64,000 nt of DNA. Origin: Periconia sp. R9002 (lineage: Eukaryota; Ascomycota; Dothideomycetes; Pleosporales; Periconiaceae). The translations under genes were made by a program, and so were the position numbers. This document shows, one piece after another, positions 35,764 to 46,336 of the stretch. Under the pieces are notes generated by a model. That model had not been told where the DNA came from. It did not search any database and saw only the letters and a list, made by a program, of their open reading frames with translations. The first letter of the stretch is position 1, and every line of letters begins with the position of its first letter. The DNA lies in NCBI GenBank assembly GCA_023627715.1, contig JAMAHW010000006.1, forward strand, positions 682,001 to 746,000, read 5' to 3'.

Positions 35764-36612
35764 ATGTCCTACCTCACCACTACCTCGGCGCCGTCGCCCA
35801 CACCCTCAAATGCGTCTACGGGCGGCGCAAAGCGCAAGCGACCTGATGATAGCGGTGTGGTTTACTCGCAGCCACAAGAGACGGGAACGGGCAGCCACAT
35901 CTATACGCAGCTTACCTACACCATCGACTACTTGAAAGGGCGCGCCGCCGAGAACAGCGAACGATGGTATACTTTTAAGGATCTGATGGACTACCTGAAC
36001 GTCACGGATGCCACAACGCGCGCACAGCTTCAGAATCTCTATCGTAGCACCAATCCCTCAAACCGAATAGCATACAATCCGACAGACAATACCTACCGCT
36101 ACAAACCAAAGTACAATATCCGGAATGCTGCGCAACTCAAGGCGCATTTCCAGAATCAGAAGTCGGCGCTGGGGCTCTCGGTGAAGGACCTCAAAGACGG
36201 TTGGGTCACCGTACATGACGACCTCAGGGTAATGGAGGCCGCCAATGAGGTCCTCGTCAAGAGGAGCCAAAAAGATCAAACGGCCATTACGGTGTACGTT
36301 TTCCTTGCAATGGTTATGTGTTTTTCATGATATGCTAACGCTTGTGGTAGTTGGGACAATGATCCGAGCCTCATGAATAAGATGGACCCGGATTTTGTGA
36401 ATGAGTTTCATAAGATTCAAATTCCTTCGAACCCGGATGATTTGCGCAATAGCCTTTTGGCCGCTGGTCTGCAACCCTCGAGCGCTCCTCGCCAGTCAGA
36501 AGTGAAGAAGACAGACAATAAGAAGCGGAAGAAAGCTGTGCGCCGTGGCGGCAAACAGACTAACACGCACATGGCGAGTATCTTGAAGGATTTCTCTCAC
36601 ATGCGAAAATAG
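35764..36612 (+). CDS. tfa2: Transcription initiation factor TFIIE subunit beta
   Basis: TFIIE-beta pairs with TFIIE-alpha, recruits TFIIH and stabilises the open promoter complex of RNA polymerase II. Exon 1 is 35764-36293 and exon 2 is 36351-36612 (GTACGT...GTAG); 263 aa. An unstructured Ser/Thr/Pro tail with a KRKR patch precedes two winged helices: IYTQLTYTIDYLKGRAAEN, DYLNVTDATTRAQLQNLYRS and the YRYKPKYNIRNAAQLKAHFQ segment are diagnostic. The C-terminus is basic (KKRKKAVRRGGKQTNTHM) as in yeast Tfa2, where this part contacts TFIIB or DNA. Start taken at the first ATG after the upstream stop; earlier in-frame sequence has no ATG. Confidence 0.93.
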
Positions 36613-36988
36613 TTTTTTCTCTTTCTGCATCGGGTCGGCGTTTCGGGTACATGGAGCATCATCATAGAGGTTTCGTAGTCTCTATGCATTTATCAATATC
36701 AACACAGGTGGCGAGATAGATTCTGTACAAGTTGATATGCGACTGTTCTAGTCAACATCAGCTTCAAAAACGAGATAAATCATACATCACGCAATTTTAA
36801 ACTGCTTTAATGTATGATCATCAAATAACTATTTTATTCAAGCTTCAGCCGAGAGAGAGAGAGAGACCCTCAAAGATCGACTTGAATGGTCCGTGCTCCA
36901 AAAGTTCTAGTGACATCAATTCATGGGTCTACCACCCACCACACTTGTCTTGAAATTTCCTGTCTTTCCACCATTATCAATCGTCAAC
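36613..36988. other. Tandem intergenic region tfa2 / coq3
   Basis: This 376-bp gap holds the tfa2 3' UTR and the coq3 promoter. A (GA)8 microsatellite is at 36851-36866. An in-frame ATG at 36923 could extend COQ3 by 22 residues. Confidence 0.45.
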
Positions 36989-37969
36989 ATGAGATCGCTA
37001 TACTCACTGAGATTGATACGGCAATCAAGTATTGCCAATTCTTCCAGGCCTCTCCGCAATGCTCCAATAGCTCGCATCGCTCCCACTCAAGCTCTCTGGC
37101 ACTCTTCGTCCACTGCGAACACCAATTCGAACACAAACACGAACCAAACCCCTACTTCCCCACCACCAACTCCCCAAAACTCCTCCGTCGACCCGACAGA
37201 AGTAACCCACTTCAATGCCCTCGCCTCAAGTTGGTGGGACCCTCATGGGCCCTCGCGACTCCTCCACCTCATGAACCCACTCCGACACACCTTCATCTCG
37301 CGCTGTCTCAATGGCACACCCCGCACATCCAAAGCACCTGGGACACTCCCAACCGAGAGCAAGCTGCGCTACCTCGATATCGGCTGTGGCGGCGGCATCT
37401 TCGCTGAATCTGCGGCACGCTTACCTACTACCGCCTCCGTAACCGCCATCGACCCAACGCCCTCCGTCCTTGCTATCGCTGAATCACATAAACGTCGCGA
37501 TCCGACGCTCACTTCACCGGGCCGTCTCACGTACTTGAATACCTCGATTGAACACCTGCCCATCCCACAGAAGCCACAGGAAGAGGCATATGACATTGTG
37601 TCCATCTTCGAGGTCCTGGAGCACGTATCTGCGCCAGGTCCGTTCCTGGAAATGGCGATGAAGCAGGTAAAGCCTGGCGGCTGGCTTGTCATGAGCACGA
37701 TTGCGCGGACGTGGACGAGTTGGCTTGTTACGAACGTGATGGCAGAGGATGTGCTGGGCATAGTCCCTAAGGGTACACACGAGTGGGGCAAATACGTCAA
37801 TGAGGCAGAGTTGAGGGCGTGGTTTTTGGAGAGAGGATGGGGTAGGGTGGGGAATGAAATGAGGGCGCAAGGAGTCATGTATATTCCTGGGTTTGGATGG
37901 AAGGAGGTGGGCGGGAGTGAGGAGTGGGGGAATTATTTCTTTGCGGTCAGGAGACCGGTTGAGCAGTAG
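36989..37969 (+). CDS. coq3: Ubiquinone biosynthesis O-methyltransferase, mitochondrial (Coq3)
   Basis: Coq3 carries out both SAM-dependent O-methylations of coenzyme Q synthesis on the matrix side of the inner membrane. Single exon, 326 aa. The first 40 residues are Arg/Ser-rich with no acid, a mitochondrial presequence, followed by a Thr/Asn/Pro-rich spacer. The catalytic region starts with EVTHFNALASSWWDPHGPS and contains SAM motif I LDIGCGGGIFAES, the acidic motif (TAIDPTPS), and FEVLEHVSAPGPFL. TPRT, PKGTHEW and a C-terminal IPGFGW complete the family pattern. I chose the ATG at 36989 since MRSLYSLRLIRQSS is presequence-like; an upstream in-frame ATG exists at 36923. Confidence 0.93.
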   Translation: MRSLYSLRLIRQSSIANSSRPLRNAPIARIAPTQALWHSSSTANTNSNTNTNQTPTSPPPTPQNSSVDPTEVTHFNALASSWWDPHGPSRLLHLMNPLRHTFISRCLNGTPRTSKAPGTLPTESKLRYLDIGCGGGIFAESAARLPTTASVTAIDPTPSVLAIAESHKRRDPTLTSPGRLTYLNTSIEHLPIPQKPQEEAYDIVSIFEVLEHVSAPGPFLEMAMKQVKPGGWLVMSTIARTWTSWLVTNVMAEDVLGIVPKGTHEWGKYVNEAELRAWFLERGWGRVGNEMRAQGVMYIPGFGWKEVGGSEEWGNYFFAVRRPVEQ

Positions 37970-38318
37970 GCATTGAAGGACGTACCTGTACATGTATCTT
38001 TGTAAGAGTTATTGTGGGTCGGAAGTATATATGATACCCAAAATCTGGTAATAGACTGAGGACATTGACTTGCTGTCCGGGAATCTGTTCATACAGGTCT
38101 TGCTACAATATGTCCATGCTTTGAGCAAGGAGCTTACACAACACTCATAAGCAGTGATGATATACACACCGAAATAAAACGCCATCCAAATGCGAAACCC
38201 TTCCACTTCTCCTCAATCCATAATATACAATGATCACCTCTCTCGTCTTCCTATGGTATACACGTAATCACCTCATGCCTCCCACCTCCTTCTGCGCAAA
38301 ATCAACCCTCATCCAAAT
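37970..38318. other. Convergent 3' region coq3 / mrpl27
   Basis: This 349-bp stretch lies between opposing stop codons. Nothing is visible beyond presumptive 3' UTRs. Confidence 0.4.
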
Positions 38319-38816
38319 CTAAGACTTCGTTCCCTTCTCTTCCCATACATCGGGCATATTCGGTTTCGACGCGTCCTTATAGTATCCATCATCTTCCACG
38401 ACATCATTTCCACCAAACTCCTTCCACATCTGCAGGTAGTTCTCGCCGGTAATCCTCTTGGCTGGGGCCTTGTACGCAGTTTGCGTGACCTGGACGTTGG
38501 GGGTTGCTTGCGCAGTAACGAAGGGTGTCAACTACCAAATATCATATTAGCATCAAATGTACGCCCAGATCTCCAATTGAGACAACACCCTCGGGAGATA
38601 GGAAAATAATGACAAATGTACCTCAAAGTTCTTAGTCCCCTTCGCGGGATATACATATGTCCGTATCTTGTCGTAATCCGGGTGGAAACGTCCATATTTG
38701 TCGATTGTCCCCAGCTTCCCTATTTTGTTTCCTTTGTAGTATTCTTTTCCGGCTTGTTTCGGTGTGAGTGGCAACCGAATTATGGCATTTCGAAGGTTGG
38801 GTGTTGCTTTGAACAT
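38319..38816 (-). CDS. mrpl27: Mitochondrial large-subunit ribosomal protein mL41 (MRPL27)
   Basis: mL41 is a mitochondria-specific protein of the 54S subunit. Exon 1 is 38816-38622, the intron 38621-38532, exon 2 is 38531-38319; 135 aa. Family marks are LTPKQAGKEYYKGNKIGKLGT, YDKIRTYVYP at the end of exon 1, and LTPFVT at the start of exon 2, so the splice join restores the usual continuous motif. An upstream in-frame ATG at 38876 would add 20 residues, but MFKATPNLR is the typical fungal start. The gene is divergent from UTP14, so a mitoribosomal and a cytosolic ribosome-biogenesis gene share a 396-bp promoter region. Confidence 0.9.
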
Positions 38817-39212
38817 TTTGAGATTGTGTGGGATGGTACTGTCTCCGCGTTTTCGTAATGTGTTACGCTGGAACAACCGGGCCTACGAAAAGGCAGTGGA
38901 GGTGGGACCCCGCTTAGGATAATAAAGTAGGAAAAGATCCAATGGCCCCGAGCTGGACCGTAACTGTAGGAGCTGCGAGATGCGGTGATGGATTGCGGAG
39001 ATGCATCTATGAAGCGGCGCGCATTTCCCTGCGCGGCTAAACTCCGGGTGCCGCAATCCAATCGCAGTCCGCCTTTTCCGCTCACCGAAGGTCGAAAAAA
39101 ATATTGAGCTGCCCTAGCGCCAAGATTTCGGGGAAATCGGACCTCGTTTTGCCATTTTCCTGGATTCTTTCCTTCCCAGTTCACCCGTGTTGTCCACAAC
39201 TCCGGGAAGAAA
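38817..39212. promoter_or_regulatory. Bidirectional promoter mrpl27 / utp14
   Basis: 396 bp between divergent starts. An A-tract CGAAAAAAATATT lies at about 39093-39106, near the utp14 start. No coding frame is supported. Confidence 0.5.
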
Positions 39213-42212
39213 ATGCCTCCCAGAATCTCTCGCAGCTCGCTCCCCAAGGCGGCACGGCCTTCGAAGCCGCAATCGGGTGGTGGCCGTCGAGCACCCAAGA
39301 AATCTGCGAAGCGTGCGCTCAACGCATTTGCTATTGCCTCACATGACGCGCCCGACCGCACCAAGATTCGTAAAAGCAGACTCGGTGAGTCGGACGTCGA
39401 TGCCCGGAAAAAGAGGCCAAGAGAAGAAGACGAGGAGGACGAGGAAGAGGAAGAAGATGGTGTGGATGTGAAGAGAAGGAAGCAGACAAAAGGTGGCGAT
39501 GACAGCTATGATGAAGGCAGTGATTCCGAGGGGAATAATTGGAAGATGGGGCATGTGGATGATGACGACGATAGCGATATCGACAGTGACGAGGCGTTTG
39601 GGGAGAGTGACGAGGAGAGGTTTGAAGGTTGGAGTTTCAGAGGCAGTCAGAGCAACCAGAGGGGCGGGAAGCCGAAGAAGCAAGCAAGACGCATGGATAT
39701 GGAAGATGGAGACGAAGATATCAATTTGGACGAGGAAGACAGTGGCGATGAAGAGGAGGATGAAGACGATCTTGGCGAAGATGCTATTGATCTTGCCACG
39801 GCTCTGGATCAATACGAGGAAAGTGAAGAAGAAGGGAAAAAACAATCGAAGAAGTCAAAGAAGAAGAAAGTCAGCTTCGATGACAGCGATGAATCACCCA
39901 GTGAAGCGGATGACATTGCTGCTGACGGCGCTTCAGATTTCTCCTCCAGCGGAGACGAGGATGAAGGGGACGAAGAAGACAGACGAGCACAGCTAAACGA
40001 TCTCATCTCGTCACTAGCAGCAGAGGAAGAACAAAAATCAGCAGTCCGAGGGGCAGAGGTTCACGAATCGAGCGCACCATCAGAATTCGGAGTCTCAAGA
40101 AAAGTCGATCTGACCGCCTTCAAATCCAAGATAGCCGATCCCGAGCGAAAGAAGGCATTGAAACTGCTACAGGATGACAAGCCCTCCACGAAACGCAACG
40201 ACATAGCCCGGAAGCTTGATGCTCCGCTGCCAAAACGCCAACAGGACAAAATCGATCGCGCAGCCGCCAACGCCAAAGCAGAGGAAACTCTTGAGAGATG
40301 GGTCGACACCGTCAAGCGTAACCGCCAAGCCGAGCATTTGTCGTTCCCTCTCAATCAAGGAGAGGAAGGCTCACGCATGGGTGAGACTCGCCTGTTGGCT
40401 ACGACGACCTCCGCGCCCACCAACGAACTCGAAAGCACGATTCAGTCAATCCTACAACAGAGCGGGCTATCAAACGGTCACGAGGATGAGGACAAGCTAC
40501 AAAAGTGGGAAACGCTGCAAACCAACAAGCTTCCTCTCGAGGAAGTCATGAAACGTCGTGCCCAACTCCGGAAAGAGCGAGAGCTTCTCTTCCGTGAAGA
40601 AGTCCGTGCCAAGCGCGTGAAGAAGATCAAGAGCAAGGCGTACCGAAGGGTGCACAGAAAGGAGCGCGAAAGGCTACTAGAACGCGAACGGGGCGCTCTC
40701 AAGGCCGACGGCGTGGACATTTCGGAAGACGAGCGCGAGTACAACGATCGACGACGAGCCGAGGAGCGCATGGGAGCCAAGCACCGCGACAGCAAGTGGG
40801 CCAAAGGTGTCAAGGCCTCTGGTAAGGCAGCATGGGACGAAGATGCGCGCTCGGGCGTGACAGAAATGGCCCGTAGAAATGAGGAGCTCCGCCGTCGCAT
40901 GGAGGGCAAAACCGTCCGGGATGAGGATGAAGACGACTCGGATCTATCTAGCGAAGACGAGGATGAAGACATGGACGATGAGGACGACGATGATAACGAG
41001 GTCCTGCAACGCCAGCTCGGTCGCCTGAAAGAGAACCCTTTCTCCACCAAAGAATCCAAGCTCGGATCCATGGCCTTCATGCAAAAGGCGGAGAACGCGC
41101 GCAGAGCCCAAAACGACGAGGACATTGAGCGCATCCGCAAAGAACTTGCCGGCGAGGAAAGCAACAGCGACGAGGACGAAGACGAGACTTCAACGAGAGC
41201 CGGACGCCGCAAGTTCGGCCCCGAACCCAACGCTCTCACTCCGGCCATCCAGATCCGCAAGAGCGAATTCGAGGAACGCGAGGGTTCTGACGCCGAGGCT
41301 GAAAACGAGGTCAACGAGCAGAAGTCTTCCAGCGCTGCCTCTTCTTCCCAGAAGCCTCACCCATCCAACAAAAGAACCAACAAACCCATCTCCTCCGCCA
41401 CCCCTCGTGCTTCCACCGACAACGAAGACCCCTCGCAGCAACAAGGAAACCCATACCTCGTCAAAGCCAAAAAGGACAAAAAATCCACCACTCCCTCCTT
41501 AACAACCCCAACTACAAACCCCCAACCCTCCTCCACCTCCTCTTCCAAAAAGCAAAAACCTTTACCCGAACAAGACCACGGCCTAGCCGGCAACCCCACC
41601 CTCAGCGCCCCGGACGCCGACGGTTTCCAAACCGTCACCTACGACTCTGACGCCGACGCCGACTCGGACGAAGGCATCGACCTCGACTCGGCGCTCGCGG
41701 CGGCGCTCGCGCGCAACAACGCCCTCACGGCGACGGCATTCGCGTCCGACGCCGCGGCCGTCGAAGCCGAGTTCGCCGCTGAGAAGGCCGAGGCGGAACG
41801 CGAAGACGACGACTGGGACGACGGGACGAAGCAGCAAGAAGGGATGCCGGGATGGGGATCCTGGGCCGGTGTTCCCGATTCGAAAAAGAAAAGGGGAGGG
41901 AAGAGGGAGACGACGTACCAGAAGAAAGAAGCGCACCTCGCGCAACAACAGAACAAGAAGAAGGGGAAGAAGAAGGGTGGAGTGGAGGGCAACGACCGCG
42001 TGATTGTGACGCAGCGCCGCACCAAGGCCAACACGCGGTACCTGGCGTCGCAGCTGCCGTTCCCGTTCGAGAGTAAGGAGCAGTACGAGCGTGGGTTGCG
42101 CATGCCGCTGGGCAACGAGTGGACGACGAAGCAGACGCATCAGAAGGCGGTTATGCCGAGGGTGCTGGTTAAGCAGGGTGTTATTGCGCCGTTGCGGAAG
42201 CCGCTTGCTTAG
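39213..42212 (+). CDS. utp14: U3 snoRNP-associated protein Utp14
   Basis: Utp14 joins the small-subunit processome and activates the DEAH helicase Dhr1 that strips U3 snoRNA from pre-rRNA. Single exon, 999 aa. The N-terminus is basic and Ser-rich; residues about 70-290 are dominated by Asp/Glu tracts. Core motifs follow: RKVDLTAFKSKIADPERKKALKLL, WVDTVKRNRQAEHLSFPLN, KIKSKAYRRVHRKERER, and KHRDSKWAKGVKASGKAAWDEDARSGV. The C-terminal domain has GWGSWAG and RYLASQLPFPFESKEQYERGLRMPLGNEW, the most conserved Utp14 stretch. Length fits the family (about 900 aa in yeast). GC content rises after 41600 because of Ala/Asp-rich codons. Confidence 0.96.
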   Translation: MPPRISRSSLPKAARPSKPQSGGGRRAPKKSAKRALNAFAIASHDAPDRTKIRKSRLGESDVDARKKRPREEDEEDEEEEEDGVDVKRRKQTKGGDDSYDEGSDSEGNNWKMGHVDDDDDSDIDSDEAFGESDEERFEGWSFRGSQSNQRGGKPKKQARRMDMEDGDEDINLDEEDSGDEEEDEDDLGEDAIDLATALDQYEESEEEGKKQSKKSKKKKVSFDDSDESPSEADDIAADGASDFSSSGDEDEGDEEDRRAQLNDLISSLAAEEEQKSAVRGAEVHESSAPSEFGVSRKVDLTAFKSKIADPERKKALKLLQDDKPSTKRNDIARKLDAPLPKRQQDKIDRAAANAKAEETLERWVDTVKRNRQAEHLSFPLNQGEEGSRMGETRLLATTTSAPTNELESTIQSILQQSGLSNGHEDEDKLQKWETLQTNKLPLEEVMKRRAQLRKERELLFREEVRAKRVKKIKSKAYRRVHRKERERLLERERGALKADGVDISEDEREYNDRRRAEERMGAKHRDSKWAKGVKASGKAAWDEDARSGVTEMARRNEELRRRMEGKTVRDEDEDDSDLSSEDEDEDMDDEDDDDNEVLQRQLGRLKENPFSTKESKLGSMAFMQKAENARRAQNDEDIERIRKELAGEESNSDEDEDETSTRAGRRKFGPEPNALTPAIQIRKSEFEEREGSDAEAENEVNEQKSSSAASSSQKPHPSNKRTNKPISSATPRASTDNEDPSQQQGNPYLVKAKKDKKSTTPSLTTPTTNPQPSSTSSSKKQKPLPEQDHGLAGNPTLSAPDADGFQTVTYDSDADADSDEGIDLDSALAAALARNNALTATAFASDAAAVEAEFAAEKAEAEREDDDWDDGTKQQEGMPGWGSWAGVPDSKKKRGGKRETTYQKKEAHLAQQQNKKKGKKKGGVEGNDRVIVTQRRTKANTRYLASQLPFPFESKEQYERGLRMPLGNEWTTKQTHQKAVMPRVLVKQGVIAPLRKPLA

Positions 42213-42549
42213 GTGTTTTTGGTGGTGGTGGTGGTGGTGTTGTGGAAAGGAGGGTGGGATTGGAGGGAGTGCGGGATTTTCTTTTCTTGTTTTCTTTCTT
42301 CGTTTCTTATGGGAGGGATGGGGAATCATCGTGAACATTTTAGGGATTTGAAAGTGTAGTACGCAAGTTGACGACGACGACCAAAAAATAAGAGTTAAAT
42401 GGACAAAAAGCGGAATATCGAAAATACAGCCAATCGGGCTATGTAGGAATTAAACGCTTCTCAAGAACAAGACGAAGCAGACAAAAATGCGAGTAAACAA
42501 GACCTCAAACCCCCGGTTTAACAGTCCCAATACCCAATTTCAGTCTCAC
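42213..42549. other. Convergent 3' region utp14 / GH81
   Basis: This 337-bp gap contains a (GGT)n tract at about 42219-42240 just after the utp14 stop. No gene is seen. Confidence 0.4.
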
Positions 42550-45289
42550 TCACCCCAAGCCCATACCCAACACCATCGCCCAAACCACCCCCCAACTCCT
42601 TGATGCTCCGACATCCAACCACGTCTCATCCCAAACACCATCCATACCATCCTTAAAGAACGCCAAGCTAGCTTTGGGATCAATGAGCGCGAGGTTCATG
42701 GCGAGCACGCCGCGCCAGCCGCCTTCAACTTGCTTCCAGCGGTCCTCGCTGAAATACTTGTTCCACTCTTCGCGGACCCAGGCACGAGGGCGCTGATAGC
42801 TGGAGGCAGGCGAGGCGGGGAGCATGTGGATGCCGTGGATCATGGCGGGGGCGGCGCCGAAGTATGCTGTGTGGAGAAGAGGGGAGGAGTGTTAGTTTGT
42901 TGTTATTTTTTGTCTTTTTTTTTGTTTGGGGGTGGGGGGTTCGTTTGGGGAGAATATAGGGGTCGAATTGTGGTAAAGTTATGAAAAAGTAGATTTGGTG
43001 GTTTGCAACGGTGTCAAGTGCATGGAAGAGCGGGAGGACGTACTAGCATGGTCAACCTTGTTCTCGAATAGAATACCCACAATCTTGTTGTTGATATAAG
43101 GAGACGGCTGGTTGGTGTTGTTCGACGAAAGATAGAAGTAGTTGGCAAAGGAGCGAGCCTGGATGGCCAGGATAAGATTGCCTGGGCGAATACATAAGCT
43201 TCTCAACATTCCGTTGAACTTGATTTGAAAGCAAGCCTGACGCGGAAAATGAATCATTCTGATAGAGATCACTCACCACGCTTCTCCATATTCGCATCTC
43301 CGCTAATCTTTCCCCACATCTTGATCGCAAAGGCACTGAACCCATCTTCCGCCGTCTACCAAAAAGAAAAACCGAGGCCCATGATCAGCATCCGGACACT
43401 CATGTGAAGCATTGGGATAGAACAGGCACTCACACTTTCCTGATCCTTCCCGAACCCACTTTCGAGAAGCCCTTTCGCCCAACTATGCCCATGCCACCAA
43501 TCGAAACACCGCGAAAACGGAAAGTCCTTGGCCGCATAATCCGACTCCGCGATGTCCTTGACCAGCGTATTTGTCCACGCCTTGTTATCTCCCTGATTCA
43601 ACCACTCCGGGTCGAGATATCCAATGACGGCGGCGGTATAGACAAAGTATCCATAATGAAAGTGGTGATCATTGTACCAGGTATTTCCAAAATCAGCGCT
43701 GGGACCCCCTTCGAAGCCGGCGTTGGATATGACACCTTTCCATTGATCGTCGTAGAACAGCGGGTACTTCTGATGGTTCTGGACGTATTTTGCGAATTCG
43801 AGCTTGAGTTTGGCGAGGCCTGTATTGCAGAGCTCCACGTTGGAGAGAATGTCCTTGATTATCCCAAGTATGGTTGCGAATTTGGCCAAGGCTTTCCCGG
43901 CGTAATACATGCTTTCTTGGGGGGTATCTTCCTCCATAGCGCGACGGAGGTCTGCTTCTGCAATGGGTGCGAGGGCGGTGAGTACATCGGGTGGGTATCT
44001 CGGTTGCGGCCGCAATGGTAAAGTGGTGGCAGGAGGTGGTGTCCAGGGCCCGAAGGATAGATTTCTAGGCAAATAGGCCTCCACAAAGGTTATGCGATCG
44101 CTTTTTACAGCGGTAGCTAACCCCTTAGTTGTTGTCTGGAGCTGCAGATTCGTGATGGCAGGTTTAAGCTCTGGATCAAGCGACTGGATATGATGTGGCA
44201 ACGCAAACATGAGAAGAGGGGAGTCTCCCGCCTTTGTATAGTTAAATGTATAGGTTCCCTTGGTGTCATTGACGGTCGCGAAAAGAGTAGCTTCCGTTAC
44301 GAACGTGCCATGAGACTGGTCGTATAAGGCCTCGCCTTCAGCTCCCAGAGGATTTTTGGCAACCTGTATCGTACCCCTGAACCCTTCGGGCAAAGTAAAT
44401 GTATGCGGGTCGGTTTTGGTCAACTTGGTGCCATCATACGCTACACCAGGCGCAGGATTGACGTACAACAGCTAGTCGTGCTTATCCGAGCTTTTGATGC
44501 GGTATTTGACTGATCTGAAGTTAAAAACAGGAAGTCCCACCTCCTCGAAACCGTCCTTTCCTCCCGTCTGTATCATTGGCGTTGCGTTTTCATATGCAGC
44601 CGTCACGAAGCTCATTCCTTGGACAAGTGGAAATGTAATCCTGGGGGAATCAGATGCCGTCCCGCGCTTCAAGTTGATGTTGACGGAGAAGGGAAGGTGA
44701 TTGTTGGTAGTCAAAACTGTCTCTCCATCGAACTCCCGGGCACCAAGTATCACACTTTGTTTTTTGGGTGCTTCAAAGGACTACACGCATGAGTCAGTGG
44801 TTTGTATAGAGAAGGAGAAACAGCAACAACACCTACCTTCGCAGGCCTCCCCTCCCCATACACAAGCTCCCCAAGCTCCGTATGCCCCACACACAAGCCC
44901 ATCGAATCAACGAACCCATCATTCACGTTCACACCCTTCCGATCTCCCCACCAAAGCACATATGGATGCGTCCAGATAGGTTGATTTTGCTCGCCCAAAA
45001 ATGCATTCGCGTAAAACGAGTTCGTATATATTGGCCTATCTTCATCTTCGATGCCTATCTGCGGAACGGGATGTTTCGTAGTGATGGGAATCTGCGCGGG
45101 GATGTGGTCTAGCTGGATAGGTGAGAAGATGCTGTCGGTTGCTGAAGGGGGTGTCCATTTCACGGTGGTGGTGGTGACGTTGCGGCGGGTAGAGGGAAGG
45201 GGTGTAGAGACAAAGGATGTGAGGGGTCGTGCTCTTTCGCGACCGCCTGTGATGGAAGGCAGGTCGGGTTGGGATTGATATTGACCCAT
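42550..45289 (-). CDS. GH81 endo-beta-1,3-glucanase, interrupted by an in-frame TAG
   Basis: GH81 enzymes cut beta-1,3-glucan in wall remodelling. Exons: 45289-44837, 44780-43434, 43355-43277, 43181-43044, 42866-42550; all joins keep phase and the frame has 778 codons. Family motifs are present throughout: TNSFYANAFLGEQNQPIWTHPY, WWGDRKGV, WYNDHHFHYGYFVYTAAVIGYLD with the catalytic aspartate, FDWWHGHSWAKGL, and GKDQES joined by splicing to TAEDGFSAFA, holding both conserved glutamates. Codon 254 is TAG (44472-44474), between KSSDKHD and LLYVNP, exactly where the family has tryptophan (TGG). No signal peptide is seen after the chosen ATG, which points to the intracellular Eng2/Acf2 branch, but a 5' exon could be missing. 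Either a recent pseudogene, a sequence error or readthrough; the rest looks functional. Confidence 0.85.
44472..44474 (-). other. In-frame stop codon inside the GH81 gene
   Basis: The minus-strand triplet TAG lies in the same frame as both flanking coding stretches (top coordinates congruent modulo 3). A single C-to-T difference at 44473 on the + strand, in a CpA context, would convert the expected TGG to TAG. Confidence 0.8.
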
Positions 45290-46336
45290 GAGATGAATCT
45301 GTTGGCGTAAGGTGTAGATAGTGGTAGACGGCAACGCGAGATTGACAGAGGAGAATAGCTTGGGATTAGGGAGTAGACGCTTGAGCGTTGCCGTAGGTAT
45401 GTAGTTAAGAAAAAGGAGAATGATGATGTCTGTTTCGTTCAAGCCTGGTTGATGGACAGAGCATCGGACTAAAAAAGGAAGGAAATCCCCACCCCTTCTT
45501 GCCTTCTTCCCTACTCCTCACCCTCGCAACATGCCTATGTATTCGTGGTCACAATCCCCTAAAAAGCCAAACAACCGCTGGCATTGACATACGCTTATAT
45601 TTTGTTAGTATCAGAAACGAATGCAGAAAGATGAAGAGTATGGTAATGACGAGTGAATAGATATATACACAAGACCAACCCACCCACTCATCTAACCAAG
45701 CAACCTGGTTCAACCTCCCTGTCCGTACATGCGCCCATCAATTCGAAGAAAGCCGACCAAGAAATCCAGCAAATAAGGATGAACAAAGAGGTCTCTGAAA
45801 AGGTAGGTATATTGTACAGAGAACACAATCTGACCTTTGCAGAAAGCAGAAAGGGCAAAAGGGCGTAGTTGGGCTTTTGGATAAAAAGATCCGGGAAAAA
45901 GTACAAAAGAGATATAGAAATACACTAGAAACAAAAGAAATACAAAGAACCATAGAAACATATGGGAGAAAAGGGAAGGTGAATATGAGTATGTAAGTGA
46001 ACAACGGTAGCAGGGGGGTATCGTACCCGATAACCGCATTAGAAAATAAAATGGAAATAAACATGATCCAACAAGGATGCAAACGAGGTTGAAGATCCGA
46101 GTCATCCCTCCCGTCATGGGGCGAAGAAGCACGAGGCTGAAAAGCATGTGCGGAGGAGGAACCGCGCAGGTGCCGCTTGATCCATGATCGGTGCCGATTT
46201 CCCGTCTTGTTCGCCCATGCGGCGGGGGGCTAATTCCCAAAGCCGCGTCACTGCAGGATTTCCCAGTAATTCAAAGAGGCGCGGGCAGACGCTTTAAATG
46301 GAAACAAGACTAGGTACACAATATGTATATCTTGTC
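45290..46336. other. 1.05-kb region upstream of GH81 gene and 3' of vcx1
   Basis: Both flanking genes are on the minus strand. The left part should contain the GH81 promoter; in-frame sequence continues upstream of the chosen start for about 70 codons without an ATG, including LLFLNYIPTATL, so an extra 5' exon is possible. The right part is the vcx1 3' UTR. Confidence 0.45.

Noticed and set aside
40478..41314. Minus-strand frame of 278 codons rich in Ser
   Set aside because: It is the reverse complement of the Asp/Glu-rich Utp14 coding sequence; Ser-rich antisense frames arise from GAC/GAG/GAT codons.
44475..44560. Intron explaining the GH81 in-frame TAG (the sequence GACTAG resembles an acceptor)
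   Set aside because: No good GT donor sits at a suitable distance without deleting the conserved VKYRI segment, so a nonsense codon is the simpler reading.
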